A stretch of 64,000 nt of DNA from an uncultured Bacteroidales bacterium (GCA_946186915.1 CAMHOY010000003.1:110888-174887), one strand, 5' to 3'. Shown: positions 1 to 9,382, counted from the stretch's first letter. Made by a program: numbers and translations. Notes: a model not told the origin generated them from the letters alone.

Positions 1-1010
1 CGGAGGCTATGTTACGCGAACTGGTCGCCAAACAGGCCTTCGGCTTGGTTACTACTCACTATACGAATCTGAAACATTTTGCGGAGCAGACCCCTGGCGT
101 GGTGAACGGTGCCATGCTTTATGACCGCGGTGCGATGCGCCCTCTTTTTCAGTTATCAATCGGCCAGGCCGGCAGTTCTTTCGCCATCGAGATAGCACGG
201 CAGACAGGACTCGGAGAACCGATCATTCAGTATGCTACCGAACTCGTCGGAGAGGAACATATCGACTACGACAAACAGTTACAGGACATCGCCCGCGACA
301 AGCGTTATTGGGAAAACAAACGACAGGCAATCCGTCAGAAAGAGAAAGTGCTCGAAGAACGCATCGCCCAATACGAGGAGCAGATGAGCGGCATCAAGGC
401 GAAGAAACGCGAGATGCTGGATGAAGCGCGTCAACAGGCGGAAGAACTGTTGAAACAGTCTAATGCCACCATAGAACGAACCATCCGCGAGATCAAAGAG
501 TCCAAAGCAGATAAGGAACGTACGCGTAAGGCCCGTGCACGTGTAGAGGAAATGAAAGAGAAGGTGGCAGTCGTCAAAACGAAAAACGCACTGTCACGGG
601 ACCGCGCGGAGACACCCGCAGGAAAGAAAGGAAAAGTGCTCAAAGACTTCCGCGACTTGCGTGTACTGAAAGGTGATTTTCCAGGTAGTCCCGCCACGCC
701 GGTAAGTCAGAGCAGCGTTTCCATCGCCCATCAGCGTAAAGTGCATTTCGACCGTACGTTGGACTTGCGGGGCTTGCGTGTCGATGAGGCCATGGAACAT
801 CTCATCGCCTACATGGATGACGCACTCATGGTAGGCGCCGGCGAGGTGACTATCTTGCATGGTACAGGTACGGGCGCACTCAAACAACTGACACGCGATT
901 ACCTCAGCGACCTCAACCGCCAACGCCATAAACGAGGACAGGTGGCGCTCGACTTCGGCGATGGTGACGTCAACCACGGCGGTGCGGGCCTCACCGTAGT
1001 CAAACTATAA
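1..1010 (+). CDS. mutS2: Endonuclease MutS2, 3' part (5' end outside window)
   Basis: The reading frame is open to the left edge, so only the C-terminal 335 or so codons are present. The fragment starts inside the MutS-type ATPase domain (TTHYTNLK, the segment before the last ATPase motifs). A charged helical stretch follows at about residues 85-190 of the visible part, probably the coiled-coil clamp region. It ends with a complete Smr domain: LDLRG near residue 250 and HGTGTGAL near 285, then GDGDVNHGGAG at the end. MutS2 proteins bind branched DNA or stalled, collided ribosomes, and the Smr domain is the nuclease-type module; which role applies here cannot be read from the sequence. The family call is secure because ATPase end, helical linker and Smr domain occur in the expected order. 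Confidence 0.93.
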   Translation, partial: EAMLRELVAKQAFGLVTTHYTNLKHFAEQTPGVVNGAMLYDRGAMRPLFQLSIGQAGSSFAIEIARQTGLGEPIIQYATELVGEEHIDYDKQLQDIARDKRYWENKRQAIRQKEKVLEERIAQYEEQMSGIKAKKREMLDEARQQAEELLKQSNATIERTIREIKESKADKERTRKARARVEEMKEKVAVVKTKNALSRDRAETPAGKKGKVLKDFRDLRVLKGDFPGSPATPVSQSSVSIAHQRKVHFDRTLDLRGLRVDEAMEHLIAYMDDALMVGAGEVTILHGTGTGALKQLTRDYLSDLNRQRHKRGQVALDFGDGDVNHGGAGLTVVKL

Positions 1011-1066
1011 CATCGAAATATCGAGATATCGGGATATCGAAATATCGTAATCCCGAATCATCGAAC
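1011..1066. repeat. Short tandem repeat, 8-nt unit around atatcg
   Basis: Seven or so degenerate 8-nt units of the form nnatatcg lie directly after the mutS2 stop codon and before the next gene. The unit holds the palindrome gatatc. It is one of many such arrays in the window, each with its own unit. Confidence 0.75.
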
Positions 1067-1077
1067 ATAACAACAAT

Positions 1078-1791
1078 ATGAAAAAAACACTATTATTTCT
1101 TCTCCTGTCGGCCTTGAGTGCAGCGTTGAGTGCGGCGAATCCGGGTTTCGGAGACCGCCGTTACAGCGTGTTAGGCATGGTGGAGTACAGTTACAACAAG
1201 ACGTGGGGACACCACGCGAATTTTGACATACAGTCTCTGATGCCCATCAATCCGCACTTTGAAATGGAAGCACGGTTGCAGTTCTCCACCGCCAATGTAC
1301 ATTCGGGCGCACTCCAGTTACGCCCTAAATTTGAGTTGCCGGTGGGTGAATTGTTTCTTGAAACAGATGTCTATTACCGCGCCTTCGCACGCAACCGCAT
1401 CGGAGATATAACTGCAGCATTGGGAGTGGGCTACCGTATGGACTATGTGTCCATTACTTTAGGCGTTTTTAGTCGCGTGATAGACGATTGGAATCGCTCA
1501 TGGTACACGGATGATAATTTTGTGGTGGAGCCTTTCAACCTGCTGTACCGCATTGAAGTCTTCTGCCGTCCGCAGAACAACAACTGGAACTTGTCGTTTA
1601 TGTTCAGCAACATTGACGACTATCAGATGGAGCGTATGTGGCAGCCGCTTTTCGGTATTGGTGCATGGTATGATATCAATGAGCATTGGCGCTTGAACTT
1701 CATGGCGCAATGCAAGCCTACGGGCATGTTCCACCTTGATGCTACGTTCTACGGCGCTACCGGCCGTGTTGGTTTCACCTATAGATTCTAA
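1078..1791 (+). CDS. Predicted outer-membrane beta-barrel protein, unknown function
   Basis: 237 residues. A signal peptide occupies about residues 1-20 (MKKTLLFLLLSALSAALSA), and the mature chain is rich in alternating aromatic/polar strands, for instance MVEYSYNKTW and LNFMAQCKPTGM. It ends in YRF, the aromatic terminus usual for proteins inserted by the BAM machinery. No catalytic motif is seen. I do not recognise a named family; it resembles small DUF2490-like porin-type barrels in general character only. The next gene starts 5 nt after its stop, so it is probably co-transcribed with the phosphoesterase lipoprotein. Confidence 0.7.
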   Translation: MKKTLLFLLLSALSAALSAANPGFGDRRYSVLGMVEYSYNKTWGHHANFDIQSLMPINPHFEMEARLQFSTANVHSGALQLRPKFELPVGELFLETDVYYRAFARNRIGDITAALGVGYRMDYVSITLGVFSRVIDDWNRSWYTDDNFVVEPFNLLYRIEVFCRPQNNNWNLSFMFSNIDDYQMERMWQPLFGIGAWYDINEHWRLNFMAQCKPTGMFHLDATFYGATGRVGFTYRF

Positions 1792-1796
1792 CTTGT

Positions 1797-2681
1797 ATGA
1801 AAAAGAGTAATTTATGGATAGTAATGATGCTTCTATTCGCATCCTGCGCGAATGAGGACAGCACTCTGGATATGAAGGGCCTGATTTCTCCCAACGGTCC
1901 TACGGTTGGTACCCGCTTTGAGCAGTCCATGGCATATAACGCCACACGCGGCGAGATGCATCTGGACATGCAGGCGGATGACTATTCTATCTATGTATGT
2001 ACAGACAGTCATATCACGCGCAAAACGCATCGTAACTTGGATTATTTCATTGCGCAATACAGAGCAGAGACAGCTCCGAAACTCGCCCTGCATCTAGGCG
2101 ATGTGATTGACGCGCAGAAGAACTTTCCTTGTGCCGACAGCATCCTGCATTTTCCAGGTCAGACAATCAAAGACACCGTGTTCGTCACACCCGGCAACCA
2201 TGATATATACTTCAAGCAGTGGGACATCTACCGCGATTTCTTCAAGAGTTCCGTCTATTGGTTTGACACTCGCAATGGCACAAAGAAACTAGACCTGTTC
2301 ATTTGTCTGGATAGTGCCGAAGGCGAGTTGGGTGTTGCCCAGATGAACTGGCTGCGTGCGTTCTTGGATGAGAAGTCGAAAGAAGGTTACCGCCGTATCA
2401 TTGTCTTCAGTCACACCCATTTGTGGAAACTGGATGCCTCGCAGGGTCACACATCCAACATGGCGTTGGAGGCGACGTATGAGTTTACGTCCCTGTTGGC
2501 GCAGTACGGCGTGGAGTGTTATTGGTGCGGCCACCAGCATGCACGCCAATTGGTGCGCTTCAAAGGTGTGACGTACAGAGTGCTTAATGCTACGAAAGAC
2601 AGCGAGTCGGGTCAGTCGTACATGATCGCTCATATGGGAGAGCATATCACATACGACTATATCGACTATCCGAAAGAGTAG
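1797..2681 (+). CDS. Lipoprotein metallophosphoesterase
   Basis: 294 residues with a lipoprotein signal (MMLLFASC, cysteine at residue 17), so probably membrane-anchored on the outer side of the inner membrane. The calcineurin-like phosphoesterase motifs occur in order: DSH near 70, GDVID near 101, GNHD near 132, FSHTH near 204 and GHQH near 249. These residues bind the two catalytic metal ions. The substrate cannot be told from the sequence; phosphomonoesters, phosphodiesters and nucleotides are all used in the family. The stop codon abuts directly the stop codon of the convergent BspA-like gene, with no space for a terminator between them. Confidence 0.85.
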   Translation: MKKSNLWIVMMLLFASCANEDSTLDMKGLISPNGPTVGTRFEQSMAYNATRGEMHLDMQADDYSIYVCTDSHITRKTHRNLDYFIAQYRAETAPKLALHLGDVIDAQKNFPCADSILHFPGQTIKDTVFVTPGNHDIYFKQWDIYRDFFKSSVYWFDTRNGTKKLDLFICLDSAEGELGVAQMNWLRAFLDEKSKEGYRRIIVFSHTHLWKLDASQGHTSNMALEATYEFTSLLAQYGVECYWCGHQHARQLVRFKGVTYRVLNATKDSESGQSYMIAHMGEHITYDYIDYPKE

Positions 2682-4397
2682 TTATTTCGTCCCTTTGAAC
2701 GCGTTCTTGCCGATCTCCACCGATGGTGGGAAGTTCGGTGCCCGCATATTGGAGCAGTCCCGGAAGGCCCCTGCTCCGATTTTTTGTATTGTAGCTGGGA
2801 ACGAAGCACGGCGTAAACTACGACATTCTGCAAAAGCTTCTTCACCGATGGTCTTTACCGAGTCCGGTACGATGAGTTCACGCAAACTCATACAATGATA
2901 GAAAGCGTAAGGGCTGATTTCTTTAAGTGGAGCAGGTAACGTGATTTCCTCTAATAACTTACAGTCTGCAAACGCACCTTCTTCAATCATATGAATGTGT
3001 TCCACAAGGGCGATAGATCGCAGTTGCTGACAATTACGGAAAGCACGCACGCCAATGCGGAAGGTACTCTTGGGGATATTGATTTTCTCCAAAGCTAAGC
3101 AGCCGTCGAAAGCTTCGTCACCAACAGCGTAAATACCTTCAGGTAACGTGACTCGGTATAAATGCGTGCAACCCTGACACAACTGTCTCGGTAAGGTATT
3201 GATTCGCGCAGGAATAGTCAACTCACGAATAGCTGCACAACCGGCGAATGCTACCTCTCCAATGAAAGTGACTGTCTCCGGCAGTTTGATCTCTTCTAAT
3301 CCGGAGCACCCGGCAAAGACACCATTGTCAATGCGGCGCAGGTGTATAGGAAAATGCAGGTGCTTGATGCTACGGCAGGCATAGAAAGTGCCTTGACCCA
3401 AGACTTCTATCTCGTCACCTAACACCTGTTCTTTCAAGTTAATGCAGCCATAGAAAGCACCCATGCCAAGTGACTTGAGACCGGTTGGCAGCGTTGCGGC
3501 TTTCAGTAACTCGCATTTATAGAAAGCGAAATTTCCCACTTCTGTGACGGTGGCGGGAATGATTACCTCCATCAGGTTCTCGCACTGATAAAAAGCTGCA
3601 GTAGGAATGGCTGTGACCGTCTCCGGAATAGTGACGGACTTGAGATTCTTTCTATTGGCAAACGCTCGTTCGGCGATCAGACGGATAGGAATTTTATTCT
3701 TGAAGATATATTTCGCGGGCAGGTCATTATTGGTAGCAACGAGGCAGTCGTCAATTATGAGTGCGCCTTTCTTCCACTTCTTCTCGTTGAGGTAGATGCC
3801 GCTTCCCGTGAAGGCTTCTTCGCCGATAGAAGTGACGGTAGCTGGGATGATGATCTTCTGCAGGTTCTTGCAGTCTCGGAAGGTCTCATGGTCAATGCGG
3901 GTGACGGATGCCGGCAGTTCGACGCGTTGTAAGACCTTATTACCCTGAAAGGCGCCGGCGGCGATGATACGTGTTCCTTCGGAAACGACAAAACGTGGCT
4001 TGATGTTTTTGTCTGTCGCAATGAGGATGGAGTCCAGCCACAAGCAACCGTCTTTCCAATTCGCTTTATTGAGCATAATACCCGTGCCATCGAAAGCGGA
4101 GCGGTACACGCGTTGAAGCGTTTTGGGCAATACGATGGCCGTCAGCCCTTTGCAGCCTTTGAAAGCACGCTCACCGATCGCCACAACGGTGTAGCTGTGT
4201 TGACCGGCTACGATATGCTCGGGGATAAAGACTTCACCCGTGGCGCGAGGATTAAGTGTCACTTCTGCCGTCAGGTGGTTTTCGTCAATAGTATAACGAA
4301 TGTCCTGATACAATGCGTCGCCGGCATTAACGCGCCATGCGGCGACCAGTAGCGTCATACACAACGCCACTCGCTTCAATAAACAGTTTGCCATCAT
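2682..4397 (-). CDS. BspA-type leucine-rich repeat secreted protein
   Basis: 571 residues: a signal peptide at about residues 1-25 (LLVAAWRVNA), then about sixteen 23-residue repeats of the LRR_5 (Treponema pallidum/BspA) type, with recurring cores such as IGEEAF, CKNLQKIIIP, VTSIGEEAF and GAFADCKLLEEITLP. Such proteins form a long solenoid and act as surface or secreted binding proteins; the ligand is unknown. No T9SS tail is visible. The first 71 nt overlap the end of the pectate lyase gene in another frame, and it is the last gene of the long minus-strand run. An internal start at Met14 is possible but would still overlap. Confidence 0.88.
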   Translation of the reverse strand: MMANCLLKRVALCMTLLVAAWRVNAGDALYQDIRYTIDENHLTAEVTLNPRATGEVFIPEHIVAGQHSYTVVAIGERAFKGCKGLTAIVLPKTLQRVYRSAFDGTGIMLNKANWKDGCLWLDSILIATDKNIKPRFVVSEGTRIIAAGAFQGNKVLQRVELPASVTRIDHETFRDCKNLQKIIIPATVTSIGEEAFTGSGIYLNEKKWKKGALIIDDCLVATNNDLPAKYIFKNKIPIRLIAERAFANRKNLKSVTIPETVTAIPTAAFYQCENLMEVIIPATVTEVGNFAFYKCELLKAATLPTGLKSLGMGAFYGCINLKEQVLGDEIEVLGQGTFYACRSIKHLHFPIHLRRIDNGVFAGCSGLEEIKLPETVTFIGEVAFAGCAAIRELTIPARINTLPRQLCQGCTHLYRVTLPEGIYAVGDEAFDGCLALEKINIPKSTFRIGVRAFRNCQQLRSIALVEHIHMIEEGAFADCKLLEEITLPAPLKEISPYAFYHCMSLRELIVPDSVKTIGEEAFAECRSLRRASFPATIQKIGAGAFRDCSNMRAPNFPPSVEIGKNAFKGTK

Positions 4398-6462
4398 ATA
4401 GAAATTTACGATTTGACGATTTATGGTTTATCACTTCATCTATGCCTTGCGGCTGGTCTATGTTGAGAAGATACAGAATAGCGTTCTCAATCAGTTGTTT
4501 GCCTTCTTGCGTGAGGAAGGAGGTGGAGTATTCCGACACACCAATCATCACCAGGCGTTGGGGTAGGATGGTACCGTTGCAATCCGTTCCGGCATGCATG
4601 TCCGCGATGGTGACACCGTTAGGTTGCGAAACAGGGCTACCGAGTTGTTCAAACCCCGTTGTATTTGTCCATTCGGAAATCGCTGTCACGGCATTGGTGC
4701 TGCATTTTGAGAAGAGCTGTAACTGAGTGTCAGTGATGGTCAGTCCGCGAAAAAGCGGATGTTCCGGATTGAGCACGGTGACGCTCAGGTCCGCCGTGTT
4801 CACCGCCGTGCCCCAATTCCATGCCGAATTCTTGAACAGGAAGGGCTTGAGAACCACCATAGGTTTGTCATAGCCTTTGAGAGCTACAAAACCTGCAGCA
4901 CCACTGTTGGGCTTACTCCCTAATACCAGCACTTCATAGTTGCTGTAATCCACTGTGGGGTCGGTTGCGTCTGTCTCAAAGACCCAGAGACTGTCGTTCT
5001 CCCTCAGATACTTGAGTAACGGTTTGTCTTCCGCAGCCCCGATGAGGGAAACAAATGCCACCGCGTGGGTACCTTCAGGTTGTACGGACGGAATGGTATC
5101 GTCCCCTTCGGGTTGGTGCTCTTCGCCCGGCGCCTCGTAGCAACCGATATCGGGTGCATCACCATTATAGACGAGATGTACGTCAATGCCGGCATCAATG
5201 AGCTTCGAGCCTTCTGCCAAATGCAGGAAAGGACTCTCGGGAAGTTCGCTGTTGCCGTTACGCGGCGCAAGGATCACGGTGGTGTCCAACGAGAGGAAGT
5301 CCTCGTCCGTCACGGTGAAACCGTTCCAACTGTTATGGTCAACCGCCACCACGTTCTGCGATTTGTAACTGTCTTTGTCCTGACCTTTGTAGGAGAGACA
5401 GTTCTGAATGGTATTGGTGCCGTAAGCCGTAGTGAAACCATAGTTGGTGACATTGGCGTACGAGGAGTTGTTGTACAGCCACATGGTGCCGCCGTTATTA
5501 TTCTGGTCGAAGCCGCGGGCATAATTGCCTACCGCATAGCAGTGGTGAATAAACAGTTTATGATCCGTATATTGTCCTCCCATCTTGAATCCGTTTCCGT
5601 TGCCCTGGCATGGGTATTTCTCGAGGGTGACGGTGATGGTCTTACCGTAACGATCCACCATCTGTGTGCCTACTTTGCTGTCAAACCATGCCTTGTCCAC
5701 GCCCAACGCCCGGGGGTTTTTGCTCATATCGTAATAAGGTTGACCGTTCTGGTAACAGATACAATGCTCAATAATGGTGTTGGACGTGCTGACGCGCTGG
5801 AAGAAATCCCATCCGTCGTCGCTGTTATTCCAAGCGCGGCAACCGATATAATGGTTTCCCGCCCCGGTGAACTGCTTGTCGGCAAAACCATCGGCATTGC
5901 CTCCGAAGTTAGCGGTCGTGCCGGACATGGTCTCGTAGTCGAAATTGTCGTGACTGTCCACATTCCGGATGATGTTATTGCCACCGTTCTTCATCTGGCA
6001 GCCTGTGTCTGCAGAACCGTAGATATCCAGATTCTCGAAGAGGTTGTAACTGCCTTCGTTATGCAGGTTGTTCTTTCCGGAATAGCGCAGCGTAAGATTC
6101 TTGATATGCAGATAAGTGGTGGAACTCTTGACTTGCAGTCCGCGTGTCCCGTAGGGCGTCGAGCGGAAATCCAGGATAGCAGCATACGTACCACCGCGGG
6201 TAATACCTTCGTAGCCGGAGATGACAATGCGTTTTGAGGCACTGCCGCTCAGGTTCTGGATAGCCGTATTGCCCAAGTCATATTGACCGCTGAAAAGGTA
6301 CAGTGTGTCACCAGGGGCACTCAGTTTGCCCAAACCCGATTTGAACGAACAGGGGTTGTCGAACGATCCGTCTCCGGTGCCGGTAGGCGAAGCATAATAA
6401 GTGGCAGCACTCAGACTAATGGACAGCAGTGTAGCTGCGATGAGGGGAAAATAGCGTTTCAT
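4327..6462 (-). CDS. Pectate lyase-like PL9 protein with amidotransferase-like module and T9SS tail
   Basis: 711 residues from the chosen start. That ATG forms an ATGA overlap with the stop of the upstream glycosyltransferase; an ATG six codons earlier (6480) is possible. A signal peptide (LLSISLSA) is followed by a right-handed parallel beta-helix at about residues 25-390 with PL9-type motifs: GNADGFADK, CRAWNNSDDGWDFF, GNGFKMGG and RGFDQNNNG. The aspartates and lysine in these motifs match the calcium and catalytic site of PL9 pectate lyases. Residues about 475-670 form a class I amidotransferase/ThuA-like module (DYSNYEVLVLGSKPNSG, LNPEHPLFRGL, LIENAILYLL). The end (GVVYDATGRRM) looks like a short T9SS sorting tail. 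It likely degrades pectin at the cell surface or outside the cell. Confidence 0.85.
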   Translation of the reverse strand: MKRYFPLIAATLLSISLSAATYYASPTGTGDGSFDNPCSFKSGLGKLSAPGDTLYLFSGQYDLGNTAIQNLSGSASKRIVISGYEGITRGGTYAAILDFRSTPYGTRGLQVKSSTTYLHIKNLTLRYSGKNNLHNEGSYNLFENLDIYGSADTGCQMKNGGNNIIRNVDSHDNFDYETMSGTTANFGGNADGFADKQFTGAGNHYIGCRAWNNSDDGWDFFQRVSTSNTIIEHCICYQNGQPYYDMSKNPRALGVDKAWFDSKVGTQMVDRYGKTITVTLEKYPCQGNGNGFKMGGQYTDHKLFIHHCYAVGNYARGFDQNNNGGTMWLYNNSSYANVTNYGFTTAYGTNTIQNCLSYKGQDKDSYKSQNVVAVDHNSWNGFTVTDEDFLSLDTTVILAPRNGNSELPESPFLHLAEGSKLIDAGIDVHLVYNGDAPDIGCYEAPGEEHQPEGDDTIPSVQPEGTHAVAFVSLIGAAEDKPLLKYLRENDSLWVFETDATDPTVDYSNYEVLVLGSKPNSGAAGFVALKGYDKPMVVLKPFLFKNSAWNWGTAVNTADLSVTVLNPEHPLFRGLTITDTQLQLFSKCSTNAVTAISEWTNTTGFEQLGSPVSQPNGVTIADMHAGTDCNGTILPQRLVMIGVSEYSTSFLTQEGKQLIENAILYLLNIDQPQGIDEVINHKSSNRKFLYDGKLFIEASGVVYDATGRRMAR
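4400..4432. repeat. Short tandem repeat with ATAAATC-like units, in frame in the pectate lyase
   Basis: Degenerate 7-8 nt units (gatttac, gatttga, gatttat, ggtttat) within the last 40 codons of the pectate lyase, encoding EVINHKSSNRKF. The same peptide core, INHK, occurs in the MFS carrier (23107) and the hemolysin III family protein (37057). Confidence 0.6.
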
Positions 6463-7151
6463 CGTAAGATAAAATGACATTGTAAACGAATTATGGTGTA
6501 CCAAAGAATCATTCTGCCTCTCAGGCCGGCTCCTTTGGCTTTCTCTCGTAAAGTGCGTACTACCGCTTGGCGTGCTTCCGGGTGTGGCACAGAGGTCGTA
6601 CTGTTGGGGTTTGGGGTATAGATATACCCCGTGTAGTCGATGCGCCTGCAAGTGGCATTGCTCAGCCACAAATCCGCGGAGAAGAGTACATCCTCATAGA
6701 TGAACCCGGGTGCAAACTGCAGTCGGGCGATGGCTTCACGGCGGTACAGACGCATACATGGCGACGTGAACTGGAACTGATGGTGTGGCGTCTTGCTGTT
6801 TAACCGTTTGTATCCGCTTTGCACGTAATCGACCCCTTCTATAGCTGCTAAATGGCGCGCGCACCAATCGGGTTCTAACCTATCGTCCGCATCCACGAAA
6901 GCGATGAACTCGCCATGCGTGTTCTTCATACCCAGGTTCCGCGCGACGGACTGGCCGGCATGCGTTTGTTGTAACACCATGATACGCTTGTCCTGCTTCG
7001 CCAAGGATTGGGCAAGAAGGAAACTGCCGTCGGTGCTGCTGTCGTCCACTAACGCGATCTCAATGTCCGGATACGTCTGCGCCAACAGACTGTCCACACA
7101 AGCCTTCAGGTAGTGTTCGGCATTAAAGATGGGTACTATAATACTGATCAT
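6459..7151 (-). CDS. Glycosyltransferase family 2
   Basis: 230 residues. I chose the ATG at 7151 because it gives the standard GT2 beginning (MISIIVPIFNAEHYL); an upstream ATG would add 28 unrelated residues. Motifs: VDDSSTDGS near residue 36, FVDADDRL near 88 (the DxD-type nucleotide-sugar/metal site), and YEDVLFSADLWL near 155. It transfers a sugar from a nucleotide-sugar donor, probably to a growing surface glycan. Its start overlaps the end of the GT4 gene by 29 nt, and its stop overlaps the pectate lyase start by 4 nt, so translation is likely coupled. Acceptor and sugar are unknown. Confidence 0.9.
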   Translation of the reverse strand: MISIIVPIFNAEHYLKACVDSLLAQTYPDIEIALVDDSSTDGSFLLAQSLAKQDKRIMVLQQTHAGQSVARNLGMKNTHGEFIAFVDADDRLEPDWCARHLAAIEGVDYVQSGYKRLNSKTPHHQFQFTSPCMRLYRREAIARLQFAPGFIYEDVLFSADLWLSNATCRRIDYTGYIYTPNPNSTTSVPHPEARQAVVRTLREKAKGAGLRGRMILWYTIIRLQCHFILR

Positions 7152-8235
7152 ATTGTGTTTCTCGTGCAAATGTTTCTCTATGTCGGGTCGCCTGACGCGT
7201 AAATCCCTTCTGTTGCCATTCCTCGTAGCGTTCACGGATGAAAGTTTTGATGGTGTCTATATCATCCGTCGCAATGCCAGCATGGGTGTATTTAATAAGT
7301 TCTGCCAACGCGCCTTTGTCGGACGGCACGCACAGGATGGGTTTCTCGCATCCCAATGCTTCATAGAACTTCGTGGTCAGCATCCCATGAGTGCGCTCGT
7401 TAGTGAGCACCAAAAGAATACTGCTGCGGCGAATGGCATCACCCAAAGCATCGTGAGACAGGGTGTTTTGCGTTGGGGTGTGAAGTGCTAAACGGATGGG
7501 CAGTCCTAACTCGTTTATAGCCTGTCTTACTAAGTTCAATCCTGCTTCCTGCCATCCGAAGAGCGTACCGATATACGAAACAGTAAACTGCTCCGAGGGT
7601 ATGTCTTGCGGGTAGAACTGCACCGCATCGTAGCCGTTATAGACCACATGAACATGCGGATTGAACGGCCGGATGAAGTCTGCATGCCACGGAGAGACAG
7701 TAGTTATTTCCTGCGCTGCGCGCAAGACTTTGTTACGTCTTCGGATATGAATGGCGCGGTAAATACGGCGGAAGGGCATGGTCCACCATGTACGGTGATG
7801 ATACTGGTACGTCGAGTCCTCCACTTGTTCGTCCAGGTCGCGAATATCGCAATACAAGGGCACGTTCAGCGCGCGTGCTATCCGATGTGCCGCGCCTAAA
7901 GGAAAATCGCTGAAAGCAGAACAGAGGACGATGTCAAAGGATCGGCGGTTGACGGTCTTCAGAAACCTGTTTGCAAAAACTCTGTTATGCCAGTCGGTGA
8001 ACAATGTCCAGATTGTTTTAACAGCCCAGTCGAAGGTACCGCCGTTGTACATACGGATGGTTTCGATCGGATAGGAGTGATCAAATGCCAAGTCGCTATA
8101 TTCTTCAGTCAACAGCGTCACAACATACCCTTTCCGCACGAGGTATTCGCACAGGAAGCGCACGCGGGGTAAATAACCCGGGGCGGCCGGAGGGTCGGAG
8201 ACCACAAGAATATTCAAGACTTTATCCTTTGCCAT
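7123..8235 (-). CDS. Glycosyltransferase family 4-type
   Basis: 370 residues with a two-domain GT-B layout. The N-terminal half begins ILVVSDPPAAPGYLPR and contains ALNVPLYCDIRDLDEQ. The C-terminal half contains VVYNGYDAVQF, VSYIGTLFGWQ and the donor-binding region FYEALGCEKPILCVP. These are typical of GT4 retaining glycosyltransferases that use nucleotide-sugars. Its start overlaps the upstream deacetylase-like gene by 14 nt. With the neighbouring GT2, WecA-like and PglF-like genes it probably makes a lipid-linked surface glycan. The sugar specificity cannot be told. Confidence 0.88.
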   Translation of the reverse strand: MAKDKVLNILVVSDPPAAPGYLPRVRFLCEYLVRKGYVVTLLTEEYSDLAFDHSYPIETIRMYNGGTFDWAVKTIWTLFTDWHNRVFANRFLKTVNRRSFDIVLCSAFSDFPLGAAHRIARALNVPLYCDIRDLDEQVEDSTYQYHHRTWWTMPFRRIYRAIHIRRRNKVLRAAQEITTVSPWHADFIRPFNPHVHVVYNGYDAVQFYPQDIPSEQFTVSYIGTLFGWQEAGLNLVRQAINELGLPIRLALHTPTQNTLSHDALGDAIRRSSILLVLTNERTHGMLTTKFYEALGCEKPILCVPSDKGALAELIKYTHAGIATDDIDTIKTFIRERYEEWQQKGFTRQATRHRETFARETQYDQYYSTHL

Positions 8236-9382
8236 TTAACAATTGGAGGACTTTGGGATATAACGTACGATGGTATGTCTCATCGTTGATGTTGCTGTTG
8301 TGCCATAACAGGCAGAGGTCGCCGTGGTGCATTTGTACCTTTTCAATCAGTCGTTCGCAAAGGAAATAGGCCTCGTCTTCCGTGAGGTTCATATAATTGG
8401 CCTGACTGAGGGTGTTGTCCATAATCATCAAGGGATGCAAAGTAAGACGGGTCAACTGCATCGTCATGGGATTGATCCACCGCACAGCACGGCAAGTCTG
8501 CAAACGAAAACCGGCTTGGTCGGCGAAGCCCATCGTGAAATCATCCGTGTAGCCGGCGTCCACCAGACGTTGCATGTGTTCGATGGAACTGCGAAGGTAA
8601 TGAGCGCGGAACATTTTGCTATATTGGATCTTCGGTATGTCCCCGTAATAACTGCCGTGCACGCCGAGATAGACGTTGTTATGACGCAACATATGTTTCA
8701 GATGCTTGAAGTCCCGTCCCCATAAGCAGTATTGTGGATAGTCAAAACCACGTCCTTTGGTTCGCTTGACGAAATAGATGGTGTCAGCATGTTTCACTTT
8801 TGCGTCTTGTTCGAGCAGCCAAGGGAAGGTGTACAGCGGGTCGTGGTGGATAGTACGCAAGGCCTTCAGAACGGCTTTGAATTCACCTCTACGGATCCCG
8901 CCTAACGCACCGCGCAACGAGCGGTATTGCGTGATAGCATCGATGTCGTGTGTGAGATAGATATGCCCGAAACCGGGTTCAGGTAACGGTAGATCCAGTT
9001 GCTTGAGAACCAATCGGGCGTACTCGTCCAAACGCGGAATCTGCAAACGGCTCTTCTCATTCAGAATAGAATATTTGGCGACAAAGCGGCCGTGCTCGTC
9101 GCGTTGGGTGTTCACCAATTCCTCCGCACGGGATGTGAAGAAGAAAACGGCATAAACGATGTCCGTACGGATGATGGTCTTTCCTTTTGCCGGCTCCTCT
9201 ACCACAGGGCGTTTCAGTTCCGGAACAACCAGCTCTTTCCCCATTAAACCATTGGGAACAATAATCACATCGTGATCTTTTAGCGCCTGCTCGTCTGCGG
9301 TGTATGCTACACGTTGCGCTGCTTCTTCGTCGCCGTAACACAGCCACGTCAGAATATATTCAATAATCTCTTTCATCTTCAC
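8222..9382 (-). CDS. Polysaccharide deacetylase-like protein (DUF7033 type)
   Basis: 386 residues. The N-terminal 130 residues are a separate domain seen in Bacteroidetes proteins of this type (YILTWLCYGDEEAAQRVAYT). The second part carries motifs resembling the NodB/polysaccharide deacetylase fold: LTHDIDA near residue 145 (metal-binding aspartate pair) and YLGVHGSYYG near 244, then FTMGFADQAGFR near 280 and LLWHNSN near 363. Members are usually found in capsule or glycan clusters, as here. The likely role is removal of acetyl groups from a glycan precursor, but activity is not proven by motifs alone. No signal peptide is seen, so it would act in the cytoplasm. Confidence 0.75.
   Translation of the reverse strand: MKMKEIIEYILTWLCYGDEEAAQRVAYTADEQALKDHDVIIVPNGLMGKELVVPELKRPVVEEPAKGKTIIRTDIVYAVFFFTSRAEELVNTQRDEHGRFVAKYSILNEKSRLQIPRLDEYARLVLKQLDLPLPEPGFGHIYLTHDIDAITQYRSLRGALGGIRRGEFKAVLKALRTIHHDPLYTFPWLLEQDAKVKHADTIYFVKRTKGRGFDYPQYCLWGRDFKHLKHMLRHNNVYLGVHGSYYGDIPKIQYSKMFRAHYLRSSIEHMQRLVDAGYTDDFTMGFADQAGFRLQTCRAVRWINPMTMQLTRLTLHPLMIMDNTLSQANYMNLTEDEAYFLCERLIEKVQMHHGDLCLLWHNSNINDETYHRTLYPKVLQLLNGKG

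Noticed and set aside
5065..6237. 390-codon open frame antisense to the pectate lyase
   Set aside because: Lies wholly opposite a beta-helix gene with clear PL9 motifs; its translation has no recognisable domain and no promoter. A codon-bias shadow.
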